Source of the DNA: Dipteris shenzhenensis
Lineage: Eukaryota > Polypodiophyta > Polypodiopsida > Gleicheniales
Assembly (NCBI GenBank): GCA_047967505.1
Contig: CM106539.1
Length of the DNA stretch: 64,000 bases
Direction: 5' to 3' (one strand)
The notes below the pieces were generated by a model, which did not search any database, was not told the origin of the DNA, and saw only the letters and a program-made list of their open reading frames with translations. Position numbers and translations under genes: made by a program. Shown piece by piece: positions 1-11,878 of this stretch (positions are counted from its first letter, which is position 1; the number at the start of each line of letters is the position of its first letter).

Positions 1-786
1 GCGATTGATGTGCTCGGATATGGCCACCAACACCTTTCCGGACATGTGCCCGCATTTCTTCGTGACAGATGACTGATCTTCAATATGCACGCCTGCCGCA
101 CCCCTCTCGACAAATAGTTTGCAGAGCTTAGCGGTGGCTGTGGCGCCTCCAAAACCAGTGTCACCGTCGGCGATCAAGGGTCTAAGGTAGTCAACATAGG
201 GAGTCCTCGCGCGTTCTTCTTTCCTCATGCCCATCCGAGCTTCTCGTTGTTTCCGGTCATGAAAAAGCTGAGCAAAAAAGAGATGCTCAGCTTTGTTAGG
301 CACAGTGTCATAGGGATAATCTGCAAGGTCCGGTCCCGGCTCGTTGGTGGAGGTGTGCGTAGAAGAGCACTGCCACCCTGAGATGTAGATAGTATCCAAA
401 TACTTGGACATCTGCGCAACTTGAACAGGATCAAGACACCCGAAGGTCCGGGAGCAGGTCTTGTTGGCCTGGTGCGTCTTCAACGTCCTCCATAGCTTCT
501 TCGCCATGGCATCAGACGCATATTGTTGACGTAAAGTTCCTCTCAGGCGTACAACGTCCCTAGCTTTGTAGGGTCGTCTTGTAAGACGGAAGCGTTCGGA
601 TCTCCACCAAGCCTCCATTTCGGCAACTTCCGCCTCGAACACGGCGTCTTCATCCATGAGCTGCGAATACACATAACTTTCGTAATCTTCTTGCCGGAAT
701 CGAGAACGCCAGGACCACCATCAAAGATCATACCAGGAAGAAAAAGACAGATCACGTACCCGGGCGCTTATAGCTGAATAATTCAT
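1..786 (-). CDS. ICL: Isocitrate lyase, N-terminal part (gene runs off the window start)
   Basis: Isocitrate lyase cleaves isocitrate to glyoxylate and succinate in the glyoxylate cycle, in plants mostly in glyoxysomes during oil mobilisation. Two exons are visible on the minus strand: 786-760 (9 codons, MNYSAISAR) and 660 to the window edge (220 codons, open throughout). The 99-bp intron at 759-661 has a GTACGT donor and a TTCGCAG acceptor and keeps phase 0. Family blocks in order are [62 protein letters not shown] and the active-site signature KKCGH, whose Cys is the catalytic base. The remaining C-terminal part, more than half of a typical plant protein of about 575 residues, lies outside the window. 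The short first exon is inferred from splice sites. An alternative start is the Met codon just inside exon 2. No stop or frameshift was seen, so this looks like a functional host gene. Confidence 0.95.
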
Positions 787-1056
787 TAGTTTTTAAGCTT
801 GCGACCGGCTGCCTGCAAGGGGTGCAACGTGTTAAAATGTTGCAAAACCTTAAAAGTGAATAGATGACCCTTCTTCTGAGTACAGAGAGAACGAGCAAAA
901 CGGCACTAGATCATACTCAGCAGGCAAACTAAATCAGGAGTGCAAACGAGGAAATCAAAAGCTGGAGGTTGAGCGAGAGGATGAATGCCTTAGGATGAAG
1001 GTGATGAGGAAGCGAGCGACGGAATGGGGCACCAGCGCGAAGGCAAGATGGCAGAA

Positions 1057-1062
1057 TATATA
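1057..1062 (-). promoter_or_regulatory. Probable TATA box of the isocitrate lyase gene
   Basis: On the minus strand the sequence reads CCCCTATATATTC, a good plant TATA box, about 270 bp upstream of the proposed start codon at 786. Initiation would be expected near 1025-1030, giving a 5' leader of about 240 nt. The leader contains a tiny ATG-ATC-TAG upstream ORF near 912. Confidence 0.55.
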
Positions 1063-1149
1063 GGGGGTGGAGGAGCGATCGGTGCGCTTGCATGCAGTTG
1101 TATCTTGATGATTAGGAAGATGATGAAGGCTTTGCATTGCCTTTAAAAT

Positions 1150-2480
1150 AGATGATTCCCTGCCTGCACTTTCCAAATTGCCTCATCTCTGATGTAAGCC
1201 ACCCTAGGGTACCTTTTAGTCCAACCGTAACCCCTATTATATGCCTCGAGTGTAACATTTGTGATTCGTTGGGGTGGGCTGTTTCAGCGGCTTCTCATGC
1301 AAGAATCTCTACGGCGTCTTCTCATTCAGCGGAATCCGTGCAAGATTTCTCTTGCCATCCTTCGTAATCCACTCGCTACTTTCAGAGTTTCCAGTTGCCA
1401 TTGCAGGGGGAGAATTGGCTCCGTTTGGGGGATTGAGATTTCACCCGTCCTGGTCCTGTTATGCGATTTGATATGCTTGAACATTCCTATGTGATGGCTT
1501 TTGCAAGATTGTGTCCAACATTCCAGCCGGCGGGAAAGATGTTACATATGGTGAGTTTCGATCATCTTTGCATTTGCTGGGCAATTTCACGAGATGTGGG
1601 TTACGAATTAGAGGACATTTTGGTTGCTTGAGTCTCTTGATTTCTTGTCCACTGCAGGTCGAGGGTTCCTTCTTGCTTATGAGGCACCTAGGCCCATGCA
1701 CTAATCGGCATCCATAGCTCTGTGTTCGTCCTTTTCAAACAAGCTTCTCCACCTGGAGCACCACAAAAGTCTTCCGTCTCATTTCATTTCTCTTGACTGT
1801 GTATCTGTTTGAAGGCCTCCGGCCTCTTGCCTCTGCGAATTAAAACACACAGGTCCATGGACTGTGCATCTCCCCCGCTCGCATGACATGTTCCTATGAT
1901 AATGGATTTTTCTCTGCTGTTTTGATTTAATTATCGTGTCCTTGTAGATTACTATGATGCTCCTAGTCCGACTGAGCCATCTTCACGGAGTGGTTGCATT
2001 GCTAAGGTACTAGCCTACGAAGGTGGTTATTGAGCAGAAACAATTAGTATTTCCTTACAGGCATTTTTGAGTTCTCTGATCACGTTTTGCAGATTCCTTT
2101 TTCACTCAGGTGGGCCATTTGAATGCAATTCAACTTGTTGCTAACGGCGGATACAACAAGTTGAATTGCATTCATGAGGCCTCCCTTGGAAGGAGTGAAG
2201 AAGATGTCAGGATCTACTGTTACTTTAAACCTTCTGTGTTTTCAACATCTGTTGTAGTTGCAGAATCTATTATGGTCTTGTGCAAGGGGAAAAGCAGCTA
2301 TACTGCATTTTTTTGCTTTTTGGGAGCTTTGATGCTTATTGAAGATGTGATGTTCGCACTATGGATGCCACTCTGCTCATAGAAAAACCTTGGGATGTTT
2401 TGAGTTTTGTGTTTTTGACTTTGTACATATAATAAAATCGGTTTTGTAGTACATTTGTGCTTCCATGTTTTTGTTGGCAT
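1150..2480 (+). other. Possible spliced transcript, unidentified, divergent from isocitrate lyase
   Basis: Several short open blocks here are bounded by good plant splice signals. One around 1505-1551 (NIPAGGKDVTYG) ends at a GTGAGT donor and continues after a CTGCAG acceptor near 1658 as GRGFLLAYEAPRPMH. Another follows a TTGTAG acceptor near 1948 (DYYDAPSPTEPSSRSGCIAK) and ends at GTAC. A possible polyadenylation signal AATAAA lies near 2431. I do not recognise the product, found no convincing start codon, and cannot join the blocks into one frame. It could be a noncoding RNA, a degraded gene, or chance. Confidence 0.25.
2121..2173. repeat. Perfect 20-bp inverted repeat (hairpin)
   Basis: The left arm 2121-2140 and right arm 2154-2173 are exact reverse complements separated by 13 nt. 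The arm begins GAATGCAATTCAACTTG. The hairpin sits inside the unidentified spliced-looking segment. Confidence 0.8.
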
Positions 2481-3789
2481 AAGAGTTGAAAATACTATAA
2501 TGTTATGTGATTCTTGGGTAAGAATAGTTTTTTCAACATAATCAATTTATTGGTGCTTTAGAACATTATCTGAATTCTGAAATTCCCTGGAGCAATATAT
2601 CCCATGGAAATTCTGCATTGTTTTCACTCGGTTTCTAAATCTGAATTTTTGGAAATTTAACATAATCTGAATTTAGCATAGTCTAAATTTAATATAATCT
2701 GGATTTTGCAAATTCTTGGAAAAGAAGATATAGTACCTAGATAGCTGCAACCTTTCTATTAGAGCAGTATCCCCATTCATGGTTCATTCATATTGAGACA
2801 CATCACAGGCATTGTAAGTCATAAAGTTCAATCTATTTCGAGTTAACAATTGAACTTACTTGGCTATAATAGTATGCATGACATCTTGGGAAGTTAAGAA
2901 AATTCATCGAGTGTATTGTTTGGTTTGGCTATAGTAGAAGTGATCATGGATGATTACCTTGATCTAATTCTACTCGTGGCTTTAGCATTGATCATGCATA
3001 ATGGGGTGGGGTTGGGAGGATCCATTTCTAGAAACATTCCCCCCTATAAAAGGACTTGAAACCATAATCAAGATTACATGGGATAAAGAAACTCTATGCT
3101 CCATGTAATATAAGTTAAAATTTATTGGAAGAGATCGAAAATATGTCACCTTGCATATTCATTGTTGATAACCACTCGGATTGTGTGATATGCCCTTTCA
3201 AGTTGAAAGGAAAATCAATGTCTTTATTCCAAACGACTCCCTTGCACTTGCCATTAAAGGAATAATGTAGCATTAAACTAACATACTAACTTGTCTCACC
3301 ATAATGACGATGTATCTCTAAAGGGTAATCATTTCTTGAGTTATTTTCTTCTTAGTTTTGGGCTCCATGACCTTTCCATATTTGTATAATACTTCTCTAT
3401 CAGATATAATTTTGATCCATTTTGGGTTTACCCTCTTCAAGGTGGGGTACAATTGTAAAAGGATATATGTACATTAACAATGGTAATATTCTTTAGGGAA
3501 ACTCTTGAAATATGGTTCACAAGCTATTAGAGAGAACCAAATTAGATTAATGATTAATACCAATTAGCTCCATTTGATTAAACCTTTATTAAATGAGCTT
3601 ATACAGTGCAGCTGCGCCATCGTCTCACCTGCATTTCCTTTTGTTTGAGATCCCTAAATACTTCCTAACAAAAAGGAGATAAAAATATCATCATTGGGAC
3701 TAAGCATTATCCATGCCACTACCATACATGTTATCAAATTGGAACCTCTAAAATTTCCATTTCACAAGAGGCCCTTCCATTATATACAT

Positions 3790-3900
3790 TTATTTTAATC
3801 CACTAATTCTAGACCGATACTTCCATTCTACAATCCCATTTTGTTGACATGTGTCTACATGGTCAAGTAGCTTTTGATTAGTTCTTCCTATGGTAGGTCT
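3790..3900 (-). pseudogene. Faint Ty1/copia integrase remnant
   Basis: Minus-strand translation gives HVDTCQQNGIVEWKYR, which resembles the copia integrase core VDTPQQNGIAERKNR that follows the last catalytic residues. No further integrase or RT blocks could be followed confidently on either side, so this is at best a short decayed fragment. Confidence 0.35.
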
Positions 3901-4087
3901 CATAATTCTTTGAATTATCCTTTTTCCCTCAACCTTTCATTCTTTCATAGTATACTTCATTTTGATGAATGAAACATCCTTCAACAATGGAGAAAGATGA
4001 TGAGTTTCATCCATGTGCAATCTTTGCACATTTAAGATGTCTTCCATTGGTGGAAGTCCCTTCATAGTCCTAACCTTCTACAAGTTG

Positions 4088-4188
4088 ATAGGCTATATAT
4101 CAAACCCTTGGCAAATCACAAAAAATATGTCAAGCTATAGCTTGATAGATTTTTTGTGATTTGCCCAAGGGTTTGATATATAGCCTAT
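4088..4188. repeat. Imperfect 101-bp palindrome
   Basis: Two arms of about 50 bp meet at 4137/4138. The left arm lacks one G and there are a few mismatches. The inner part shares its sequence with the perfect palindrome at 4298-4365, so both belong to one small foldback family. Confidence 0.75.
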
Positions 4189-4297
4189 TAAGCTAGATGA
4201 TGATCATGGTAGCAAAGGGTGGTGAGTTCATCCTTCATGACAGCCTCTTCATAGTTCCCACCTTGTATAATTAAACAAGTTAATAGGCTATTTTAGC

Positions 4298-4365
4298 CCC
4301 TTGGGCAAATCACAAAAAATATGTCAAGCTATAGCTTGACATATTTTTTGTGATTTGCCCAAGGG
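4298..4365. repeat. Perfect 68-bp palindrome without spacer
   Basis: Every base from 4298 to 4331 pairs with its mirror base from 4332 to 4365. The ends read CCCTTGGG and CCCAAGGG. It is a near copy of the inner part of 4088-4188 and lies about 110 bp from it. Confidence 0.85.
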
Positions 4366-5394
4366 TTTTGCAATGATGTGACTTCTTGTGTTTGAGGGTC
4401 ATTGTTTGCTTGGGTGTAGCCATTCTTGGTGAGGTTTAGGGAATTTTCTGTATATAGGTATCTTGCATGACCCATAACTTATGCATTGCTCAATGGAATT
4501 CGGCAAACTTTGTCTTCAAGGTTGTAGTACACATTCCAAAATTAAACATGAGACCAAAAAATTATGGAATAAGAATTTGGAATGATACCTTTAAAGAATT
4601 ACAAGTGCTATGTTGCATGTGAAGCATGCATCCTAAAGACTATAGGATATAGCAATTTATTCAAAAACATCAAATTTTTATTTTGTACATACATGCAACC
4701 AAGTAATAATTCAAAAGTATGCTCTGTGAGCTTCTCCTAAACCCAAGGACACACCAAAATGAGAACATTAGGCATGGATTAATGGGCCTCCAATGTTGTG
4801 CTAAAGTGATGCACACCCATTTGAGGACATGCTCTATAATATTTTTTTTATTTGTTAAAAACCAAAACGGATTGAAAATTTGAAATCCAAACTAGTGGGA
4901 CTATTGCATGGGGGTCTTAAAATATTGATAGTTATTGGTATTGGTATCTAGATTCACCCTAAAATGGAAGAAGTTGAAAATGTGCAATTTGTGCATGTGC
5001 AAAGACCTTTTAATAAATCCAACACTATTTACAATTTTGAATTATTTCCTTTTCCATGCACTTGCTTGGTATATGGCTCATAAGCATGCCAAAGGTCATT
5101 GCATTTCATAATACACAGCATAAAACCCAATAGCATGCCCTTTGGCCTATTTGTGTTTTGAAGCATTTGAGGCCACATTGCATTGGTTTGGGATATCCAA
5201 TTCTACTGATGTGTATTGCTGGAGGGGGGAAAATCGACGGTTGAAAATTTTGCTACTTGTGTAAATTTTGAATTTTCACACCTCCCACCCGTCAAATCTT
5301 GGAAGATTAAGTACCTGCAACCTACCCTCGCCCTGCAACCCGCACGTACCTCAACGTGACCTTGTGCTATCTTTGCTTTGGGATTGTTGTCTTT

Positions 5395-7090
5395 TGGGTA
5401 AGTTGTCTTCTATTCTTTGCTCGCCTCACAAGCTAGCTTCTCTGTTTTGATTTGGCATTGTTGTCTTTCACTGATTGTCACCACGGCAACATGCAACTTG
5501 CCATGGCTTGCAAGAGAAGTAGATAGAGGCTACGAGACAAGAAAGCTAAAAAGATTAGCACAGGAAGAGATTGCAAGTTAAGGAAAGAAACGGCACAATA
5601 TCGAAACGACAATAGAAGACACTTTTGTAATGTTTGTGAAGGGAGAAACAATGAGAACAAAGAAGACTCCTTATAGAGCAGTAGTAGGAAGCAGTTGTTG
5701 CAGATGCACACATTCGATCATTGCTATCAGAGTGAAGAACACGAGTTGTGATGTCACGATTGGGGGTAGCATTCAAGGAAGCAACATCAGGCCATTCAAA
5801 TGAATACCAATCTCGAGTCTCCACAAGCTTTAGCCTGCACCCTAAAGTTCATAGAGTGACAACCCTACCAACACCTCGGGAGATACACGAAGAGCGGAAG
5901 CAATGTCTAGTCATCCCGATCTGAGTAGTCTATGGGCTTCAACAGAACGCAAGAAAGGAAGAGACAACTTAAGTGTAGAATTCATTGCAATAGTGGTGAT
6001 GCTTTGGCATGAAAATACGAGAGTTTCTCCAAATAACAAGGACATCTATAGAAAGCTCACGGGACACAAGATGTTTGACATCATACACATGCTTGATACA
6101 ATGCAAGTTAGCGGTTGCCTAAACCATCCTAGTGGTTGTTTGTGATTGAGCTTTGGGATAGTTTACTTATTTCATTTCTTGATACAACGCAGGTCAGTGG
6201 TTGCCTAAACCAACCCAGTGGTTGTTTGTGATTGAGCTTTGGAATAGTTTACCAGGCTAGCTTGGACTTCATGTGATTGTCCTAAACTAGCCCGGTGGTT
6301 GGAATATCATGCAACCGTGGCTGGTTCAGCTCAAGCACCAAAACCAAGCTGGCTTGGACTTAATGTGATTGTCCTAAACCAGCTCAATGGTTGGAACATT
6401 GTGCAACCATGGTTGGTTTCACTAAAACACTAGTCATGTGATTATCCTGAACCAGTGTGATTAAACAAAAAGTAACAAAAATATATTTCACAACAGAATA
6501 GTAATATATTGTTATTTTACTAAACCAGCCCAGTGGTTGGGACGTCATGCAACTGTGGTTGGTTCAGCTCAAACACCAGTGTGGTTGAACAGACATTAGT
6601 TGTTGACCAGCTCGGTGGTTGAAATTACTATGGTTCTTAGTACTTAAATTAGTTAAATTTAATTAGCTATTGTTTTGGTCATATACCATTTTATTTCTAA
6701 ACCGGGATGGCTTGGACTTAATGTGATTTAAGCCAGCCCAGTGCTGTTTCAAGTCAAACAACATATCTGATTGAAATTGTGTTTGAATAGAAATAAAGAA
6801 ATAAAAAGCAATATATTATTATTTTCTAATTGTGAATTTCAAAAATGAAAAGCAATATACTTGTTATTGTCTAATTGTGATCGTCAGGCTAAACCAGCCC
6901 GATAGTTGAAATAGTGATTGTCCTATACCAGCTCGGTGGTTGAAATTGTGATCGTGTCGTAAACTAGCCCGGTGGTTGAAATTGTGACTATCCTATACCA
7001 ACGTGGTGGTTGAATTTTTTTTTGTTTTGCTAGAACCTTATTATATATGACTATATCAAACCAGCCCGGGGGTTGAAATTGTTTTGTTTT
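5395..7090 (+). repeat. Left arm of a large inverted repeat, with a minisatellite
   Basis: This block reappears in reverse complement at about 17460-19230. Shared pieces include the outer part (TTGTCTTCTATTCTTTGC), a leader-like block around 5830-5890, a coding-like block around 5903-6145, and an array of a roughly 20-bp motif TAAACCAGCCCGGTGGTTG (6100-7080). On the minus strand 5690-5824 encodes RDWYSFEWPDVASLN, matched on the plus strand of the other arm by GWYSYEWLDVATLN, so an old element-encoded protein frame is conserved. The 5903-6145 ORF includes YRKLTGHKMFDIIHMLDTM, also traceable in the other arm. The element family is not recognised. Confidence 0.6.
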
Positions 7091-8046
7091 CCCATAGGTT
7101 GATTAGTTTAATAAGACTGCATTCTTGCATACAGTATTTTGTTTTTGTTTTTCTCATAGTAGTTCAAAAGGGGGGCCTGCATTTTGGCTCAGCAGATGGA
7201 TTGTATCTCAGCAATCATAAAAGAGGTATCCAAGGACGGATAAATGGCAAATTATTACTTTAAAAGTGAAGTTATATAGAAAAGCCAAATGTATAGCTAG
7301 CCTCTAAAGTTATATACCCGGGTAGTATACAACCAAGTTTTACTCTTCTACATTTTAAAAAGAGACCACCATCGTACCTAAGGATGGATAAATACAAAGA
7401 CAATTTAGTACTCTCTCTTTTTTTCAAAAAAGACAATTTACTACTTAGCTCAAGTTCTATTGAAAAGTCGATTGTATTAGAGGGGTGGTCAGCAGCCCCT
7501 AAAAAAGTCCCATGTAATATATATCCAAGATTCCAAGAGATCAAGTTTGAGATCTTTGAAGGACTTTATATTTTCGCAAGGGTTCTAGGACAAGGGCTCG
7601 ACACTTCACACAATGGGAACCTGGGGGAACCTTCAGCAACATACTTCGCAAACTATGGGTTCTTATAATATTGAAGGCCTTCCCACAGTTCCTCCTACAA
7701 TATGACCATCTTGTGAATGATACTCTTGGGAACTCTATGTTCCTCCTCCAAGTGATCAATCTCATCTACAATAATCTTGGGTTACCGAGGGACCCCTTGT
7801 GAAATGGCTTCGTCAAGCTTAGGACACGCGGTAGAAAAAATGTCTTTGATGCTATGGCTTTCCATCTCCATTCCTTCGCTATTCCTTCACTCAAGACCTG
7901 TAGGGTTTTTAAACTTAGTTTACCTTTAGTAATTCCCAAACAACCACTGTGCTTGTTTCAGTAAATCCCAATCAATAAATCCCAAATAAGGGAAAATGTA
8001 AATCCCAAACAGTATACTTATCCCAAACAACCATCACGCTTGTTTT
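7091..8046. other. No recognisable gene
   Basis: AT-rich sequence with short overlapping ORFs on both strands and no domain signature. Near 7930-8045 there is a degenerate motif CCCAAACAACCACTGTGCTTG that resembles material at 39490-39590. Confidence 0.5.
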
Positions 8047-8285
8047 AGTGACAATGGTTGTGCATGAGGGACCATCTAATTCATAGGTTCAGGTTAGCAT
8101 TGAGTCAAAATCAAACTGTAATAACAATGGTTGTGCATGAGGGACCATCTAATTCATAGGCTCAAATTAGCATTGAGCCAGAATCAAACTGTAATAACAA
8201 TGACTTTGTATGGGGGACCATCTAGTTCACAAGATTAGATTAGCATTGAGTCAGTTCATCAGACTATAATAACAATAGTTCTTGT
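8047..8285 (+). repeat. Three tandem copies of an ~80-bp repeat
   Basis: Each copy carries GAGGGACCATCTAATTCA and TTAGCATTGAGTCA and ends in CTGTAATAACAATG. Related copies in the same orientation lie at 20727-20880. Both sets abut a broken end of a copia fragment. Confidence 0.75.
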
Positions 8286-8343
8286 TCTTATGACCAAGAA
8301 CTATTGTTATTACAATCTGATGAACAGATTCAATGCTAATCTG
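8236..8343. repeat. Palindrome made of an inverted ~50-bp repeat unit
   Basis: The third tandem unit (8236-8284) is followed after about 9 nt by its near-perfect reverse complement (8294-8343), which runs directly into the broken copia sequence. A few bases are mismatched. Confidence 0.75.
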
Positions 8344-8345
8344 AT

Positions 8346-10670
8346 CTAGGTAACCATTGAGAAAAGCATTCTTGACATCAAGCTGGTACACATTCCATCT
8401 GCTGAATGTCACTAGTGATATCAACAACCGTATGGAATCCATCTTTGCTATTGGAGCATAAGTCTTATCATAATGTTGACCATATTGATGTGCAAATCCT
8501 TTTGCAACTAGTTTGGCTTTGTATTTTTCAATGCTTCCATCTAGATTGTACTTCACTTTGTATACCCATTTGTTGGCTATGGCCTTCTTTCCTAGTGGAA
8601 GGTCGCATAATTCCCAAGTATTATTCTTGTACAAGCTTCCATTTCTTCATTCACTGCAGTTTGTCATCCTGGCTTGTCAACTATGTCTTCAAAGTACACT
8701 GGCTCTTTTGTAGACATGATGGTAGTCATAAGAGCATAATTGGTGGTTTCAACCTGAATTGCTTTACCTTTTTGAGCATATGTGAATTTGGCCGGTGGTC
8801 TGCTTTCCCTAGTGCTTTTGGTAATTCTTGCTCTTCTTCATCAACCTTTTCTATAGGTAATTGAGTAATCGGTGTGTCTATCTCTTGTGTATTTGAGGTT
8901 TTCCATTCTGATTCCTCATCAAAGATTACATCTCTAGAGATAATGATCTTGTGGTTGATGAGACCGTACAACTTGTATGCTTTTCTTTCTTCACTGTAGC
9001 CAACCATAATGCATTTGTGTGACATCACATCCAATTTCCTATGATGATCATCATGTATGTGGGCATATGCTATGCAACCAAATATGTGGAGATGCCCAAT
9101 GCATGGCTTGTGTCCAATGAATGCTTCATAAGGTGTCATACCCTGAATCGGTTCGGTTGGAAGCCGATTAAGCAAGTAGTTTGCAGTGGCTATTGCTTCT
9201 ACCCAATACTAATTCGGAAGATGTTTCTCATTGAGCATTGCTCTAGCACTGTCTGCTAAAGTACTATTCTTCCTTTCAGCTCTTGTATTCTGTTGAGGAG
9301 TATCTACACATGTGAATTGTCTTCAAATGTCATGACTTTTGCAAAAGTTCATGAGTGCCGAAGACATGTATTCACCTCCTCTACCTGATCTCATGACTTT
9401 GATCTTTGTGGCTCTCTGATTTTCTACCATGGCTTTGAATTCTGAAACTCAAGTAGTAAAGTGAACCATTGATGATGTGGGTCTAGGCATAACCCCATAC
9501 ATCTGTATGAATCAAATCAAGAATACATCTAGCTTGAGAGGTGCTTCTGCCTAGATTGGTTCGCTTTTGCAAACTTTTTCAAGAAATTGTCGTTTAGGAA
9601 TTCCAATTGCCATATTCTATTTGAGCTCTATCAAGCTTTTGAAATTGACATGTCCATATCTCTTGTGCCATTTTGTGGAAAGAGGCATCTATTGCAGTTG
9701 AGCTGAAATGGCATGCAAATCTTGTATTGTAGCTAGCATTCTGAACAAGCATCCTTCCTTGACTGCTTTTCCTACTAGTTGATATCCTTTGAATTTGTTT
9801 CTAATAGTGCATTCATCTCCATCAAAGATGACTCGATAGTTATGTTCCGTCATTTGATCAACTGACAAGAGGTTCTTGCTGAGCTTTAGAACAAAGAGTA
9901 CATCTTTCACCAATCTTTTCGTACCAATGAAATTGTTCATAGGGACAATGACTTTCCCTTGAACTAGATTCAATGTATTGTCTATCATGTAGATGACATT
10001 CTTCTGTCCGTCTGCTGGCTTCATATATCCCATGCTTCTCTTGATGTCTTGACTATGTTGAGTTGTCTTAGCATGAAATCTTGCACATTTTGCTTGATCA
10101 TATGATATGCATACTTGTCTTTCTTATCCCATTCTGCTTGTGCTCGAGCAATGGCAGGATCTGCTACAAGTGCGGTCACTATTGATGTAGTTGGAGATCC
10201 CGTTGTAGATCGCGCTACTGGTGCTATGGCAACAAGGGGAGTAGAGCTACAGTTGGCTAGATCATCCAATGGTCTAGGTGGAGATCCATCGACATACTCC
10301 CATTTGTCTTGAAGTACAAGAATTGTCTCCATTTGCTATTTCCATGTACCATAATTGGAGTTGTCTAGCTTAGCAGATGCCTCCACATTGAGGTTATTAG
10401 TCGTAGACATGGTGCAAGAAATGTAATCAAAGTGTCATGAAAATAACTCTCTCAATCAACTGCCAAACACTAGCTATGTCAAGTGAAATTTGAACTATTA
10501 TGAAGATAGAACGGTAATGTATAATCAAATCTATTACAAGGCTCGTGGCAAATGACACCGAGAATATCCAAGAGGCTTTAAAAGGCTTGAAATGATGTGC
10601 ACAATGCCAAAAAATAGCCAAATAGGCTTTACAATGATGGCATGTGTGTGTGAAATCAAATCATGTGCAA
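8346..10670 (-). pseudogene. Degenerate Ty1/copia fragment A: leader, gag start, integrase and first half of RT
   Basis: This is a second, decayed member of the family of the element at 25326-32864. The minus-strand gag start is at 10410, after leader sequence that resembles the other element's leader. The gag part runs only to SREAWD near 10025, where it jumps to a protease-side segment (GQKNVIY), an internal deletion of roughly 0.9 kb relative to the complete copy. Integrase and RT blocks follow, including the RT stretch WNVYQLDVKNAFLNGYLD. The sequence then ends abruptly at CTAGAT inside RT and is replaced by the palindromic satellite. Frames are broken in several places. The missing RT half matches fragment B at 20362-20689. 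Confidence 0.9.
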
Positions 10671-10984
10671 TCTTCCCCCACTGGATAGGCACTCAATGTC
10701 TCTCAACACTTTGAAGTCTACTCACTAAATTGTGAAACATCAGGTTTTAGGTAATGTGATGATGTGAAACCGCATGTGAGCGAAGGGACTGCCTCTAATT
10801 AGGAACTATTTAGGAATATTTTGGCATGGCTTCGATTGGCTGCTTTGGAGTTTTCTCTATTATGGATGATCTAATCTACTCTGAAATAGATCTAGACCAA
10901 CTGTCGAGTGATGAAAAAGCAACAAATAATTCATTTTCTTTGTTCGGTTTAGGTGCTAGGTCAAATGCATCGCTGTAGAGACTG
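10671..10984. other. No recognisable gene
   Basis: Short AT-rich spacer between copia fragment A and the transposon-like gene fragment. Confidence 0.5.
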
Positions 10985-11570
10985 ATGTGCATGAAAGAAG
11001 TGGATTCAACAAGATTCAGGATGGCTATGAAAGAGTTTATGCAATTAATGGTGAAAGCATGGGGGGTGTTACACATTATGCATTACATGGTAATCTTGTC
11101 ACCATCATAATATTTAGCACTTGCTTTATTCTTGCTGAAATGATACTTGTCATGTTTGTAGCATATTCTCTATGCATATTATATATGCATACGGACCATG
11201 GTTTGTATAGAATTGGGGCCCTTTGTCCGTTTGGAATAAACAAGGCATGGAGAAGTCGCACTATAAAGACAAGGCAACCTACTTCAAGAACTCAAGGCAT
11301 GGTGGTGGTGTTACTTGTAGCAATGCATTGCATGAGATGTTTGACTGGTTTTTTAGATGTTTACTAGGTAGGACTTTGAAGTTTGAAAAGGAAAAGGCAT
11401 CAAAACTTGCAGAGGCAATTCAAATTGTATCAAAGAATAGAAGGCATAGTGCTTGGAAAGCATCCATAGGGAGTCGAGGAGTCACACGTTGGTTGCAAGC
11501 TAAAGTTAAAGAAGGGAGTAGATGGCTCCAACCAGAAACAAAAGCTATGGTGCAATGTATACAGTTATGA
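10985..11570 (+). pseudogene. Transposon-like gene fragment with a MEKSHY...HGGG block
   Basis: A first block ends AWGVLHIMHYM at what looks like a GT splice donor near 11090. After an intron-like gap, a second block near 11200 contains PWF and, after a one-base frame change, LSVWNKQGMEKSHYKDKATY and then NSRHGGG...NALHEMFDWFFR, open to 11570. The same two blocks in the same order occur in the minus-strand fragments at 62032-62570 and 63235-63773 (EEWGVTHITHYM and VWSAQEMEKSYY...HGGG). Recurrence in unrelated places suggests a transposon-encoded or domesticated gene family. I cannot name the family, and this copy has a stop and a frameshift. Confidence 0.5.
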
Positions 11571-11841
11571 AATGAATATCTTGCTTATTTTGACCACAAT
11601 TTGTGTACTCACTCTTGGAGTTCGGGGTTTGTGTGAGGTAAGGAGGTTGGGGAAGGTGGGGGTAGGGTGAGGGAGGGCAAAGAGAAGGGAGGGGAAGGGG
11701 GGGGTAGTAGGGTGGCAGGGGTGGGGGGAGGGAGGGGGGACGAGGGGGGGGCTATTGGTGGGGGGGGGTTTCGGAGGGGTTAGGGCGGGGGGGGGAAGGG
11801 TGGAACCCTAAATTAAAAGGGATCTAAAAAGATGATGGTCC
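11571..11841. other. G-rich low-complexity spacer
   Basis: 11640-11800 is strongly G-rich on the plus strand, with many runs of four or more G, and could form G-quadruplexes. No gene is seen. Confidence 0.5.
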
Positions 11842-11849
11842 TATATAAA
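11842..11849 (+). promoter_or_regulatory. TATA-like box before the Ser-Pro-repeat ORF
   Basis: TATATAAA lies about 30 bp upstream of the ATG at 11879. If it is functional the 5' leader would be extremely short, which argues that the ORF or the box may be fortuitous. Confidence 0.3.
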
Positions 11850-11878
11850 ACGTTTTTAAAAACCCTAGCTCTCATTAT

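Larger units (their letters stand above)
2481..5394. other. AT-rich intergenic stretch without a recognisable gene
   Basis: Nearly 3 kb with no credible long ORF. It contains only the two palindromes at 4088-4188 and 4298-4365 and a faint copia integrase remnant near 3790-3900, each listed separately. Confidence 0.6.
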
